This document shows, in pieces, positions 22,182 through 33,782 of a stretch of 64,000 nucleotides of DNA. The DNA is from Gentiana macrophylla. Taxonomy: Eukaryota; Streptophyta; Magnoliopsida; Gentianales; Gentianaceae. The notes beneath the pieces are model-generated. The model was given only the letters and a program-made list of their open reading frames with translations. It searched no databases and was not told the origin of the DNA. A program made the position numbers and the translations under genes. Numbering within the stretch: the first letter of the stretch is position 1; each line of letters begins with the position of its first letter. The stretch spans positions 124,001-188,000 of the forward strand of contig JAOBSW010000644.1 in NCBI GenBank assembly GCA_026214975.1, read 5' to 3'.

Positions 22182-22241
22182 TAAGTGATTTGTCTAATTT
22201 CGTGATGATTCATCATCAAAACATAAATAATATTTCCAACA

Positions 22242-25200
22242 GTCTTTCCAATCAATTTCTGGAAACTTCCACTTCCAGTATGCCATAGCAGTGTATTCAG
22301 ATACTCCCTTGAATACTTTCTTGGAAAAGAGTCGGTTGAAGTATGGCATGGTCTCATTTGCCCTAGGTTCTCCAAAGTGCTTCTCAAGTCTCTTCCTAGC
22401 TTCAGCAATATGTGAGTCAGCAAACTTGAGACTTTTGTAGAGACTCCACTGCTCCTGTTTGTCCATTCTTCCCATAGGGTTGAAGAATTTTGCCATATAG
22501 TTGAAGTCTTCTTGTTGTTCAATTGGCAAGTCTTCTGGTCCTTTTGCTGAAAGTGGTATGGCTGAACTTGGTTTGCTGTTGGTTTGTTTTAGAAGTGCAA
22601 ACTCTCTTTTGACATCATTGTAGAGTTTGGCCATATAAGTTCTCATCTTTTCATCCTGATAGCTTAGCCAATCAGCCCATGCTTCATCTTGTGAAAAATG
22701 AGGATAAAGTCCTTCATGTACTCTGAAAAATTCTCTTACATGGTCCAGTACATCTGCTTCATATTCTACTTTGCTTTTGTGACCGTGTACGCCTGTGGCC
22801 CACCGGTGTATATGGAGTCGTTGTTTGCCTCTCTGCTTTGGTTTTACCTCCGTGCTAAGTCCGTGTTGACTTGCCGATCCTCTTTGCTGGCTAGATCCAA
22901 GTCTTTGCTGATTGCCGGATCTGTCTCTGTCATCATCTCTTCTTTGCATAGGATGAGGAAATCCAATGCAGGGTTCGTTTAGGGCTTTTTCTCTTTCTTC
23001 TCTAGCCCTCATTTGTTGTTCCTCTACTTCATTTTTGATTCTGATTTCTCTGTCCCTTGCTCTCATTTGTTCTTCAGTGAAGTTTGGGGGTCTAATAGTT
23101 GATCCTTCAGGCATATCCTGATTTTCCCCCTTTTTGGCAGCATCATCCCTCTGCTGGAGTAAAATGCTATTTGTGGCCTCTGCCATCCCAATCAGAGAGT
23201 CCAGCTTTGATTCAATGGAAGTGAACCTATTGTCATGACTGATCAGTTTCTCAGTGACACTACGGAATCTTGTGCCAAATGCCACTGCCATAGAGTCATT
23301 TTCCTGAGAAATGTGTTGCCTGAGACCTGCAAGATTGTTTGTGATGTTAATGTTGAGTTGTCTCATCAGATCTCCTTGGCGTTGCACAACAATGTTCTGT
23401 GCCTCAATGTATTCATCAATTGCCTCAAAATTTTGCTCAATGGAGTAGCTTTTGTCATTGAATGCCGAAGTCATGGATCCGAGGTGCATGGCTTGCTGCT
23501 CTAATTCTTCCGCCAAATGAGATCACCGCTTTTTCAAGGGTTTCATTTGAGATACCAGTGGCGGTGAGAGAGTTTTGTGCGGATGTCACCGTTCTCGGTC
23601 CGCTTGTCGCCCTCTATCTTGGTGCTGAGTCACATCTATATTGATATCCAAATCGTCAAGAATTTGGGTAGATGTGTATGCTGGTGTAGCTTGAGCTGCT
23701 ATTCCCCCTTGCTCTGTGCTGGGGATTGCCTTGACTGGAGTGGCAGCGGCTGAGCCAGTGTCCACTATGTTTGTGCTATCAGCCGGAGTTGCAGCAGATA
23801 GTGGTTGAGTGGTTGTCTTAGCTGGTGTTGTGGACTTGTTAAATGCATGTGACTGTAGAAAAGTTTTTAGAGAATTGTTATCATCAATTGCATCCGGTGT
23901 AGGAGTAACATCTTCTCCTTGTTTGTCATGATCATCAGCATGATGATCATCATTATCATTGTCATCCTAATCATCTCCATCATCTTGATCAGTATTATCA
24001 TCACCATCTCCACCATCTTCCGAGTCATCATCAGTATCATGCATCAGAGATCCGGGGCGCTTTTGCTTTTTCTTTGCATCAACCATGTCCCAGATAGGAG
24101 ATTCATCAAGTACACCAACCAGAGTGGTGATTCCCAGAAAGTTAAAGAGCCATACCTCCTCAGCAAGCATGCGTTCCGAATCTAGAACCTGATTTCTGGA
24201 ATCACCTTCTTTCCATTCAAGATATTCTGCAATTCGATCATCAATATCGTTTGCAAACATATGTGCGGGTTCTTATGGAGATTCCTCATCATCTCCAGTG
24301 TCTCCTGTAACTTCCTCATTTGGAGGTTGTTGATCCTCACTTTCATTTTCTTCTTCTTGTTGTTCTGCCACAACATCAGAATCCTCTTCTTCTTCATCGA
24401 TTAATTTTCCAAAGGCCGTCTTTTCCAGATTGCGGTGAACCTTTTTCTTCTTTCTTTGACCGGAGGGATGAGTTGTGGTTTTCTTTCTCTTCCCTCCTCC
24501 GGCTTTCTTTTTCTGTTTAACATAGGTAAACATGACCTTGGACTCATGCAATTTGTGAAGTTGTACAACAGGGACTTTGAGGCATTGCATTAGATAGTGT
24601 AATTGAATCCCAAATGACTTTTTCACCCAGAATTGTCCTTTCTTTATCTTTCCTTCTGTTGTCCCCTTTTCGGCCGCTTTTACTTCACCTTGGATTTGTT
24701 CTTTGATTCTTAAAAAGAATTATTTTGCCCAATTGAACTCTAGATTGTTGTAGATGATTCCCATTAGCCGCATTCTGATTTCTGTCATAGCATTATTTGC
24801 TCCCAAATTTCCTTCAATGCTTTTGCCAATTAGGGCACTGAACTCACTAAATGGTTTCTTTAAAGCGGATCTAAGACAATTGACCTTCTTAGACCCTGGG
24901 TTTGCCGTTTTGGCGATTATCGGCCAGAAATCATCCAAGTTTTGTGGTACCAAGGTCACTTTTGCTTGAACCTTATTTGAAAGTTTAAGATGTTTTCGAA
25001 TTACCTTTTCTGTAATGACTACTTCTTTGCCATTGACGGATGCAACAATCTTGTCTTCTTCCCACTCGTCACCTTCTTCAGCATGGAGCCTAGATACGTA
25101 TTTTGCAGATTTCCAGAAGGAGATGAGATTTTCATAGCAAACTTCTATTATTGGAGGATTGAGAAAGGTTGATAATTTTAGGTTTTTGCATCCTGCTGCC

Positions 25201-25319
25201 AATCGTTTTGCTTCTTCATCATTTCCGCATAGTTTCAAGTAGTGTTCTTCTTGGAAGAATGATCCAGTGGCAATCGATTTTTCATACCCAGCTTGGGTGT
25301 TTGAGGAGGATGAATCCAT
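22242..25319 (-). pseudogene. Element A extra (env-like) ORF, N-terminal and central part
   Basis: Starts at ATG 25319 (MDSSSSNTQAGYEK). The first 199 residues form a globular domain with CYENLISFWKSAKY, VNGKEVVITEKVIRKHLKLS and EIRMRLMGIIYNNLEFNWAK, the same plan as the extra ORF of B and what is often annotated as a putative plant transposon protein domain. An acidic/basic low-complexity region follows (24626-23967), then a coiled-coil C-terminus in one 440-codon frame from 23516, with a conserved AYWKWKFPEIDWK near its end. Frame changes lie near 24715, 24270 and 23800-23960. With the tail at 5981-6045 the gene would span about 3.1 kb. No membrane segment is visible. Function unknown. Confidence 0.82.
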
Positions 25320-25430
25320 TGTTATGGATTTATGTTTAGAGAGGAATACTTCGAGTTTTCAGAGAGAATCAAAAGCAGGGTTTGTAATTTTGCAAAAGAG
25401 TGTAAAGATTTTTGAAAATTTCTAAGTGTA

Positions 25431-25440
25431 GTTTATATAG
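25431..25440 (-). promoter_or_regulatory. TATA box upstream of element A extra ORF
   Basis: The minus strand reads CTATATAAAC here, with the first T of TATATAA 120 nt before the ATG at 25319. Transcription would start about 30 nt further on, giving a leader of about 90 nt with no ATG in between that I can see. B has an equivalent box at 119 nt. Confidence 0.6.
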
Positions 25441-25792
25441 GATGATTTGGGTAGTGTGAACGTGGTTTGAATGTGGAATGATTTTATGACACAATGGTGT
25501 GATTTTGTGTATGTAAATCGCGATATTCGAGTGAAGTGGGGGAGTGGATTGTGGTAAGTAATGATAAAGCCCGGGAATCGAGGCGTTTGTAATTCAAAAA
25601 AGTAATATGGTTACCTCCATGATTATAAGTTGATCTCCACGTGTGTAATCATTCACAGAATAATCTTCCATAACTCCCTTATTCTACACGTGTAAAAAAC
25701 GTTGATTATGTTCACACTTTAATTTACCCATGATTCCAATCTTTATTTCGGTGAAGTGCTTTGGCTGGCCACTTGGCCGGTGTAGTGACTCT
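25441..25792 (-). other. Element A pol-to-env spacer, left part
   Basis: Non-coding. It continues on the other side of element B at 39303-39463, so the original spacer was about 630 bp including the leader, close to the ~650-bp spacer of B. The last five bases ACTCT are the B target-site duplication. Confidence 0.75.
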
Positions 25793-27497
25793 TGTTGGTC
25801 CCTTGAAAAGGCTTTGGTTAAGTTTAGAGGGGGGAATAAACTTAACACTTAAAACTTTTGGAGTTAACAAACTCAAGAACTTCAACATGACTCTGCGATG
25901 CCTCGATGAGTCTGCGATACTTCAAGAACTTTCTGCCGATACACGAGTTCACCGACATTTGAGTTTACTGAATTTGGGCAGTGGAATTATATAAAAAAAT
26001 TAAGCCTTATTACTTGTTGTTAAATGTGATACTAAGTATTAGATACTCAGTAGTGTATGTGTGTGAGTTCGATTGCTAGTTTCGAAGAGGTTGATGTGTA
26101 TAATAAACTAAATGCGAGAATGTAAGTTGCAGAAAGTAAGTAGGAAGATTTTATAGTGGTTCCAGGTGGTGTAATCTCGTCACCCACTCTTCTCTCTGTG
26201 ATGTTGGAGGTAATTCACTAGAGATCTTTGATGTAGTTGTTACAAAGATTCCTAAGTTGCTTGTCCTTCACGAATAACTATGGCTTCACAAACTAAACAC
26301 TTGGAATAGGTAGAATTGCTGCTCCAAAGTCTTCCACTGGTCCTTGAACGGTAAGATTGGGTCTTCACCAGCTCCACCACAAACAACAGTCTTTCACACA
26401 AAGGTGCTTCACTGTCTTCAGCAGATTCTTTGTAGAATAAAGAATGAATCAAGTAAGTGATTCAGTTGCAGCAGCTTGATTAGGATGATATAATCAGCAG
26501 CTTGCAGTCTTCAAGTGTGTAAACTTGATGTAGCTTGAATACAGAATACACTTGAAGATTTTCTCTGGATCAGTAGCCTTAAGCTCAGTAGGTTCAGCAT
26601 GGTGATAAAATGCAGCTCAGAATTATCTCTTGTATTTTCTTAATTTTTCATCATCTTTTTCTGAGTTGGAAGTCCTCTGTTTATAGGTAGGAGTCCATGT
26701 GACTTGTATTTGAAATTCAAATATAGCCGTTCATGGTTTTGTCCCATTTGACTTGCTTTCTGTCACTATTCATAGGACTGACACTGTCAGAATCCTTTTT
26801 GACAGAATGCAGTCTGTCCACCCTTTGACTTGTAACCATTGGATAAAGTCCTAAATCATCCCAACGTCTTTTTAATCTCAGCCATTGATTTGTTTGGTAA
26901 ATCAGAGGTAGTTGGTTGTCCTTATCCATGTAATCTTCCAATGTAATCTTGAATTAATCGAGGTATGTATATCAGCAGGTTCATCAGTCTGCTGAAATAC
27001 CTATCAGTCTGCTGAACTATAATTTGTTGTGTTTAAAACACAATGCAGCAGACTTCTTTTATCTAACTTTTAATTGTGAAGTTAGATTACACCTTTTGCA
27101 AATAACTAAGCTCCAATCACCATCCAACTTAAGGAACTTAGACCTTGTACACAAGGTATATGTAATCAGTTTAGGTCATCACAGACATGCCTAAATTATG
27201 ATTCCATATCCATGACTTTAATTACTAAGTTTGATCCCTTAGCCTTTATTAACTGAGTTTGAGCCCTCACCTTTTCGCCTTCAAAGAGGTTCTCGACTAG
27301 TCTCATCGACCTATCTACCCCATCGAGATAGACCATCTCACGATATAAATCGGTGACCATTACAGTGCTTGTTTGATCAAACCTATTCAAAGATCAAACT
27401 CTAATAAACCTATACATTTGATCTAGACATCTTTTTGCCTTTGCACTATAACAGTTAGTCTGGCACTCAACACTAAAACTCAGAAATAAGTCCAACA
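25793..27497 (-). repeat. Element B 3' LTR
   Basis: TGTTGGTCCC to AGTCCAACA, 1705 bp. TATA box on the minus strand (CCTATAAACAG) at 26677-26687. U5 hairpin GTTAAGTTTA/TAAACTTAAC at 25817-25846. In U3 the motif CAGTCTGCTGAA occurs twice near 26985-27015. A small ORF at 26252-26452 repeats in the other LTR and is not a gene. Confidence 0.94.
25817..25846 (-). promoter_or_regulatory. U5 hairpin with C-rich loop (element B, 3' LTR copy)
   Basis: GTTAAGTTTA (25817-25826) pairs perfectly with TAAACTTAAC (25837-25846) around GAGGGGGGAA. A second small hairpin CCTT-gaa-AAGG lies at 25801-25811. The 5' LTR copy (from about 37626) keeps the same 10-bp stem with a loop TAGGGGGGGTGAA. Confidence 0.85.
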
Positions 27498-27511
27498 ATT
27501 TCCCTCTTTTT
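27498..27511 (-). promoter_or_regulatory. Element B polypurine tract
   Basis: Minus strand AAAAAGAGGGAAAT directly before the 3' LTR end TGTTGGAC, the plus-strand primer site of the element. Confidence 0.88.
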
Positions 27512-27736
27512 GGTGATGATGCCAATATCCTCACCTAACAGCAAAGCAAAAAGATTGAAAACAAAAACAGAACAAATTTAGTCATCTTTCATTATAATCA
27601 TTTGTTCAAAGTTATTACAGTCTAGCATCAGCAAAGATAAAACAAATAAGTATGCTGATCTACTGTCTTCTTTCTCTTTCTTGTCTTGCTTTCTCCACTT
27701 GTTCTTGATAAGCTCTTATTTCAATGATCATCTCTC

Positions 27737-30700
27737 TCATCCAGTCATTTCAATTAGAGAGAAGTCAATGTGAGGATTCACTTGCTTCCACCAATGCCAA
27801 GCTTCAGGAAGAGTTAGATTAATCTGATGTACCCTGAAGCCTAACTTCATATAAACTCCCTTGAACTTATTCAATGATTCCTTTGCATTTGTGGTTGGTA
27901 AATTCCTTTCACCTCTACCACCTCTTCCACCTCTTCCACCTTTCCTGGAAGCCCTCATGGCTTTAACTCTTGCTTCCCAAAATTTCTGTCCCAAAAATAA
28001 GCTTAGACCTTCATGAAAGCCCTTGTCATGATAAGGTCTTCTTCTGTTGTTGTATACATTCTTGTATTGTTTGAGAAGTTCATCGGTAAGTAGAAGTCTG
28101 CCAGGTACAGGTTCTCTAAATGCATTAGTATCAGCTTCCCATCTCTTCTTGGCAAAAATTCTTGCAGCCTCTTTTGCTACTGCTGTTTGACCCTCTTCCC
28201 CCTTATTGACATCATCAACAAACCGGGACAGCAGGCCATGCACACTTTCATGTGTGAGCACTAGGTTGTTTAATTGACCATCCATGATTTCAGTCATAGT
28301 GTCAACAGCTGTGATCCTTTCTTGCATAGTTTGCTCCACCAGAGTTATCCTTTCAGTGATCATAGGATCGTGCACAAAGAGTTGAGATGTACCAAGAAAC
28401 CTCAAGAGCTTAGGTGACTCAGCAAGTTTATCAAGTTTTTGATGGATAGATGCAAGTTGGTCTTTCAAAAACTTTTCCTTTAGTGCGTTTCCTTGCTTGA
28501 TTCCCCTCATATCTAGAATAAGATCATTAACAACATTTTGAGTAGATGTGAAATTTGAAGCAACTGTTTCAGTAGACTGTCTTTTGTTATCCACTAGATT
28601 CATCAGTTGTTCAAATATTTGTTCCTGTCTGTCAAGTTGAGTCCTTAACTGTGTTATGTCATTTCTGACAGCCCTCAACTCTTCCACAACATGTTCCGGT
28701 ACTCCACCGGTCATTTCTCCAAAGAGCTCCTTCAAAGAGCTCTTTCTACATTATATTGAGCCCTTTGTCTGCATTGATGACCATTGCTCTACTCATATAT
28801 CTCCAAAGCAGGGCAGGTCCTTCCTCAACCATAGCACCAAGAATATCCTCCATTATTGGATCTTGTGCAGGTTCATCAGCAACAACTTCTTCCTCAGACA
28901 CTTGAAAATCTTCATCACTGTAGTCATAGTCCAACAGTTGCTCATCCTCATCAACAACAACAGACTGTTGACCATCCTTCCCTACAGTGGCCTTGACTCC
29001 AGTAGGCTCCACTACAACAGCCTCTTCAAAAACAACAACAGAGGTTTCCTCCAAACCCAAAGATTGTTCCAACATGTGTCCAGGTGCTGTTTGTAACCCA
29101 GCAACCTGTACCTCCTGTTCCAACCTTTGTTCAGGTGTTGTTTGAACCTCAGCAGCCTGAACCTCCTGTTCCACTCTTTGAGGATTGAATACAGCCTCAT
29201 TATCCACTTGAAATCCTTCAGCATGTCCAATCTTTTTTAGAATAGTGGCAGTTTTAGTAAGAGTGTCCTCAGTGTCAAATCCATCTTGATATTGAATTGA
29301 GTCCTCTGAACTGGCACTTGGCTCAGAATGGTCAGTAACCCTTTCATGATCCAAAACATCATTTTGCTGATCTTCAGCAGACTTACCAGCATCAGTAGGT
29401 TCATCTGCTGTACCATCAGTAGATCATTGACCAGTGGCTTCATCAATTGTTCCTCTAGCCACTGTACTGGTCTCCCCAGGGAACATGGGGGGGGGGGTCA
29501 TCATCAGAATCAGATGAATCACTATCAGGTGTGTACTTTGGATCTCTGAACATTATTGCTCCACTTTTCTTTCCTTCATCCAATATATCCACCAGCCTAG
29601 ATTGCAGCATGGTTGTATCTATTAAGTCCAATAGGCTGTCCACACCTAGCTGATCAAATGCCCATTCTTCAAATCCACTCATTGGATCAAGATTTGTTTC
29701 TGTCTTTTGTAGAATCCAAACTTCCATTGGAAATATTTTTGCACTTTTCTGAAGTTAGGATCTACTTTGTCCTTCTTAGATGCCTTCTCATATGGCATAG
29801 TTGTCTTTATGGGGGCAGGTTCAACACCTTGCTGACCTCCAAAGGTCCCAACAAGTAAGCTCAAAGTTTCTTCAATTGATGCATGTAGGTCAGTAGGTTG
29901 CTCTGGTTGTACATTTGTGCCTACTACCTCTATCTGCACCACACTTTCTTCCCCCTGACTTATATGCTCATCAGCAGGGTTAACAACAGACTGTTCTTCC
30001 CCCTGAAATATTGCAGGAATTGCAAGGTCTTGTACCAATTTCTCCACTTCCACAGCAGGTGTAGACTCAGTAGTCTACTGTAGTTCTTCTATAAGTTGCT
30101 CAACAACAACTTGTGAAGATTTAGTGGGCTTAGGAACCTTAACAGGTGAGGATTCTGTTACTTCAGCAGGGTTCAGCCTGAATATCCTCTCCTACTTCTT
30201 CTTCTGCTGCTTCCTCTTCCTGTTCCCTTTGAGCCTCCAAAACTTTCAATTGTTTCCCCTTGCCATATTTCTTCTTCTTCTTGGCAATCTCCTTCATTCT
30301 TTTGGAAAGTGGATCATCATCAATTTCAATCACAGTAGACTTCCTCTTTCTACTTGCTTCTTTCTGTTGTTCCCTCAAAATCTCAGCAACAGTCTTCTTC
30401 TCAACTACTGCAGGGTCAGTAGCTTCCACATCAATTGGACCCTCAGCAGACTCAGCAGTCTGTGATGTTTGCTTTCTTGTTCTTTTAGGCTTTAACAACT
30501 CTGTTATCTTCTTTGTGTCAGTAGCCTTTCTTTTCTCAGTAGTCTTCTTTGGTGCAGCAGGCTTAACAACTTTCTTGACCTGCTCACCACCAGCATCACC
30601 ATCTCCTCCATCATCTCCATCACTCTCAGTGGGCTCATTATTCGCTTCTTCATCATCATCCAGACCAGGGACAACATAATCAATCTCTTTCTTGTATCTG

Positions 30701-31393
30701 GACTGGTTTATCTTCTCAGGTGCAACATCAGGAATTTCCAAGTGATTCAGCAGGGCCTGAACCATTAATCCTAAGGGTAAGGCCTTGGATTTCCTTTTTC
30801 CTTCTTTCTCTTCCTTGGCAACATTCTTCATGTAATGAATGAAATATCCAGCCCAATCAAACTTCATACTTCTGCAAATAATTATCCGAAGTTCTATTTT
30901 GGGTCCTGATAGAGTATTCATGCTTCCAACGAGGCCTAAGATATTCTTTGCAATGATTTTGCTCAGCAGGTTGTACTCAAATCCAATGTGTTTTACAGTG
31001 ATGCCTGTAATTGATTTGGTGGCTTCATTGGTCTTGATTTTGTCAACAAAATCCATCTTGGACAATCTCATTTCCTCAGGATTTACTGGAGCATCTAATA
31101 CTTCTTCAAAACCAAAAACTTCCCTCAGTAGGTTTGATGAAATTTCGATTTCTTGACCATTCACAGTTGTTTTGAATGCTTCTCTTCCTTCCTTTATCAC
31201 AATATTTTTCCAGAAGCTAACAACATTTGGGGTAAGATATTGTTTCCAATCTTAAGTTAAGTACATTCTCCAGGCCATCATATCTCCTTATTCTTCTACC
31301 AATGTTGATTGCTAGTTTAGTTCTGTTAGCATCAATAACAAAGCCTCTTACACTTTGGCTTGTTCCAATCTGGACATCAACCTTTTCCGCCAT
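27737..31393 (-). pseudogene. Element B extra (env-like) ORF
   Basis: Starts at ATG 31393 (MAEKVDVQIGTSQSVRG); a longer frame upstream from 31552 is leader sequence. The globular part (31200-30700) has FKTTVNGQEIEISSNLL, ELRIIICRSMKFDWAGYFIH and similar blocks shared with A. A long Lys/Glu/Pro-rich middle follows, including two ~18-residue repeats with RLEQEVQVAGLQTAP near 29100. The C-terminal 332 codons (28735-27737) are an open frame with coiled coils, an RGG-like RKGGRGGRGGRGE near 27930 and a terminal block EAWHWWKQVNPHIDFSLIE. Frame changes lie near 31210, 30160, 29700, 29490 (in an 11-G run), 29350 and 28740. No membrane span or signal peptide is seen. Confidence 0.82.
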
Positions 31394-31503
31394 TGATATA
31401 AGAAAAAGATGAAGAAAAGAGCTTCTCAAATCTGTGTTCACACAGTGTAAATGCAGAGAATATCGATATGAGATTTTGTAGTATCCTCTGTGTAATAGTC
31501 TGT

Positions 31504-31514
31504 GTATATATAGG
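31504..31514 (-). promoter_or_regulatory. TATA box upstream of element B extra ORF
   Basis: The minus strand reads CCTATATATAC, with the first T of TATATATA 119 nt before ATG 31393. The spacing is nearly identical to that in A (120 nt), although the flanking sequences differ. Confidence 0.6.
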
Positions 31515-32041
31515 CAAATGCAGTTGAAACTGTCAGGACGTGTACTGTGCATTTAACCATGATTAATTTGAGTGAATGCTAACTTGACACGTGGCCCATT
31601 ACTTTCTCCATAACGTTTGTAACCGTTGGATCGTGTAACTGTGGTTATAAAGGATAGAATAAATATCCCGCCAATCTACTTTTTGACTTTAATAAGTTTG
31701 ACTGTGTAACGTATTATTCAGCAGACTTGTCATCGCTAGGTTGGCTCAAGAAACCTGGCTTGATAAAGATGCTTCAACGTACTGCCGTGAGTAAGTCTGG
31801 CGATCTTTGATTCCTTCTTGTTTTGTTCAATTGATAATACAAGATGAAGTTTAATACCAAATGATCGATCAAGTGAGCTCACCCAACATGATAAAGACCA
31901 ATCCCCTTGGCAACCTCATTTGCTAAATTGTCCAAACATAGTACATGGAATTGTTGATACCAATGACTAATTCTGCTAAGTGAGCTCACCCAAAATAGCA
32001 AAGACTAATCCCCTTGGTGAATTCCAGTACACTGCTGATTA
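31515..32041 (-). other. Element B pol-to-env spacer
   Basis: Non-coding, ~530 bp between the RNase H stop and the TATA box. It contains a repeated phrase AGTGAGCTCACCCAA..AT near 31871 and 31979, followed in both cases by AAAGAC(C/T)AATCCCCTTGG, so a ~45-bp block is duplicated there. No frame of note. Confidence 0.7.
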
Positions 32042-32551
32042 TCAGTCAACTTTAATAATTCCAAGTTCAGTCCTTAGTTTAGCAAATCTTTCACTATCAA
32101 GTGGTTTAGTGAATATATCAGCAAGTTGATCTTCAGTAAGGATATATAGAACCACCACATCTTTCTTTTCAACAAGATCTCTTATAAAATAATGTCTCAC
32201 ATCAATGTCCTTGGTTCTTGAGTGCAAAACAGGATTTTCTGTGATGGCAATTGCACTTGTGTTGTCACACATGATTGGAATTTCTTTTTCTTCAATTCCA
32301 TAATCCCTTAATTGTTGTCTTAGCCAAGGTACTTGTGCACAGCAACTTCCAACAACAATGTATTCAGCTTCAGCAGTGGAAGTTGATATTGAGTTCTGTT
32401 TTTTGCTAAACGAGGAAACCAGTCTATTTCCCATTAACTGACAGGTTTCTGTGGTGCTTTTTCTATCAATCTTGCATCCAGCATAATCAGAATCTGAGTA
32501 GGATATAACTTTGAAGCTTCCATCCTTGGAATACCATATCCCTATTCCCAA
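32042..32551 (-). pseudogene. Element B RNase H domain
   Basis: Copia-type RNase H with YSDSDYAGCKIDRKST, STAEAEYI and MCDNTSAIAI motifs and the terminal DQLADIFTKPLDSERF typical of Ty1/copia, ending at a stop at 32042. It degrades the RNA strand of the RNA:DNA hybrid. The frame is open for 169 codons but is separated from RT by a frameshift near 32560-32640. Confidence 0.92.
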
Positions 32552-32634
32552 AGTCTCTTTTAGGTACTTGAGAACTCTTTTGACTACACCTAAATGACTT
32601 TCTTTAGGTTTGGATTGAAATCTGGCACAAACAC

Positions 32635-33616
32635 CTACAGAAAGGATATATCAGTCTTTGGCATTAAGGCAAGCAGATCGCCAATCATCCTTCTGTATAA
32701 GGTCTGATCAACATTTTTGCCTTCTTTATCTTCATCCAATCTGATATTTGTACTCATAGGAGTTGATATCTTGGTGCTATTTTCCATACCAAATTTCTTC
32801 AGCTGCTCCTTGGTGTACTTGGTTTGATGAATGAAGATTCCATCTTTCATCTGTTTAACTTGCAATCCCAAAAAGTAGTTCATTTCTCCCATCATACTCA
32901 TTTGGAATTTGCTCTTCATTAGATTTGCAAACTTTTCACATAGCAATTCATTCAGAACCAAAGATTTTGTCATCAACATAAATCTGTACCAGCAGGGTGC
33001 TGTCCTTCTCATTGATTCTGAAAAGAGTCTTATCAATGGTGCCTTTTGTTAAGCCATTGTCCACCAAGAATTGAGATAGAGTCTCATACCATGCTCTTGG
33101 TGCTTGTTTCAAGACATAAAGTGCTTTATTGAGTCTATACACTTTATCTTCTTGATCTTTAACTTCAAATCCATGAGGTTGCTGAACATATACTTCCTCC
33201 TCTAGAATGCCATTCAAAAATTCACTTTTGACATCCATTTGATATACCTTGAAGTTTTTATATGCAGCGTGTGCCAAGAATAATCTGATAGCTTCCAATC
33301 TTGCAACAGGTGCATAAGTTTCATCAAAATCTATTCCTTCTGCTTGAGAATAGCCTATTGCAACTAGTCTGGCCTTATTCCTCACAATGGTACCAGATTC
33401 ATCCAATTTGTTTCTGTATACACATTTTGTACCAATGATATTTGCATGACTTGGCCTTTCAACTAGTGTCCAAACTTGATTTCTTTCAAATTCATTTAAT
33501 TCTTCTTGCATAGCAATTATCCAATCTGGATCTGAAATTTCTTCTTCAACAACTTTAGGTTCAACTTGAGATAGAAAACAAGTAAACATTGCTTCTAATT
33601 GTCTTCTAGTCCTCAC
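32635..33616 (-). pseudogene. Element B reverse transcriptase (RVT_2)
   Basis: Motifs in order: [63 protein letters not shown] (catalytic Asp), [12 protein letters not shown] and [13 protein letters not shown] (YVDD catalytic pair). A frame change near 32950 leads into FANLMKSKFQMSMMGEMNYF and YRRMIGDLL. Catalytic residues are retained. The block 33617-33782 upstream is a low-complexity linker from integrase. Confidence 0.92.
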
Positions 33617-33782
33617 ACCTTGTTGTATGTTGCCAATGACTTGTTCAGCAGGGTGATCCCATAACCATTGTGGATTCTGGTTAGATTGATTTTCAGGAAC
33701 CTCATCTTCAGTAGGGTCTGATGTATCTTCAACAGGGGGTTTAGCAGATCCTTGAACTGCCTCAGTTGTTGCATCAGTAGTA

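Larger units (their letters stand above)
6046..22241 (-). mobile_element. Non-autonomous SIRE-type element C without pol (contains D)
   Basis: Bounded by TSD GTCTT on both sides (6041-6045 and 22242-22246). Its 3' LTR is 6046-7776; its 5' LTR starts at 11252, is interrupted at 11951 by gypsy element D, and resumes at 20579 to end at 22241. The internal region is only about 3.5 kb and holds an env-like ORF (9943 to 7938), a small coiled-coil ORF (10898 to 10479) and a PBS. I find no protease, integrase, RT or RNase H motifs. C shares the first ~55 bp of its LTR layout with element B, so a B-like relative could have supplied its enzymes. Confidence 0.9.
20579..22241 (-). repeat. Element C 5' LTR, U3-side part (right of D)
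   Basis: Resumes the LTR exactly where D interrupted it (CAGCCAACCC), and ends TTTCCAACA at 22241. TATA box on the minus strand at 20865-20875. Numerous ACTGAGT/TGACTCA motifs lie at about 20960-21430. It is longer than the 3' LTR counterpart because of a ~499-bp insert plus a 100-bp duplication (21483-22181). Confidence 0.93.

Noticed and set aside
26252..26452. 66-codon minus-strand ORF in the B 3' LTR, repeated at 38056-38256
   Set aside because: Present twice only because it lies in the LTR; near-identical copies reflect recent LTR identity, not coding selection.
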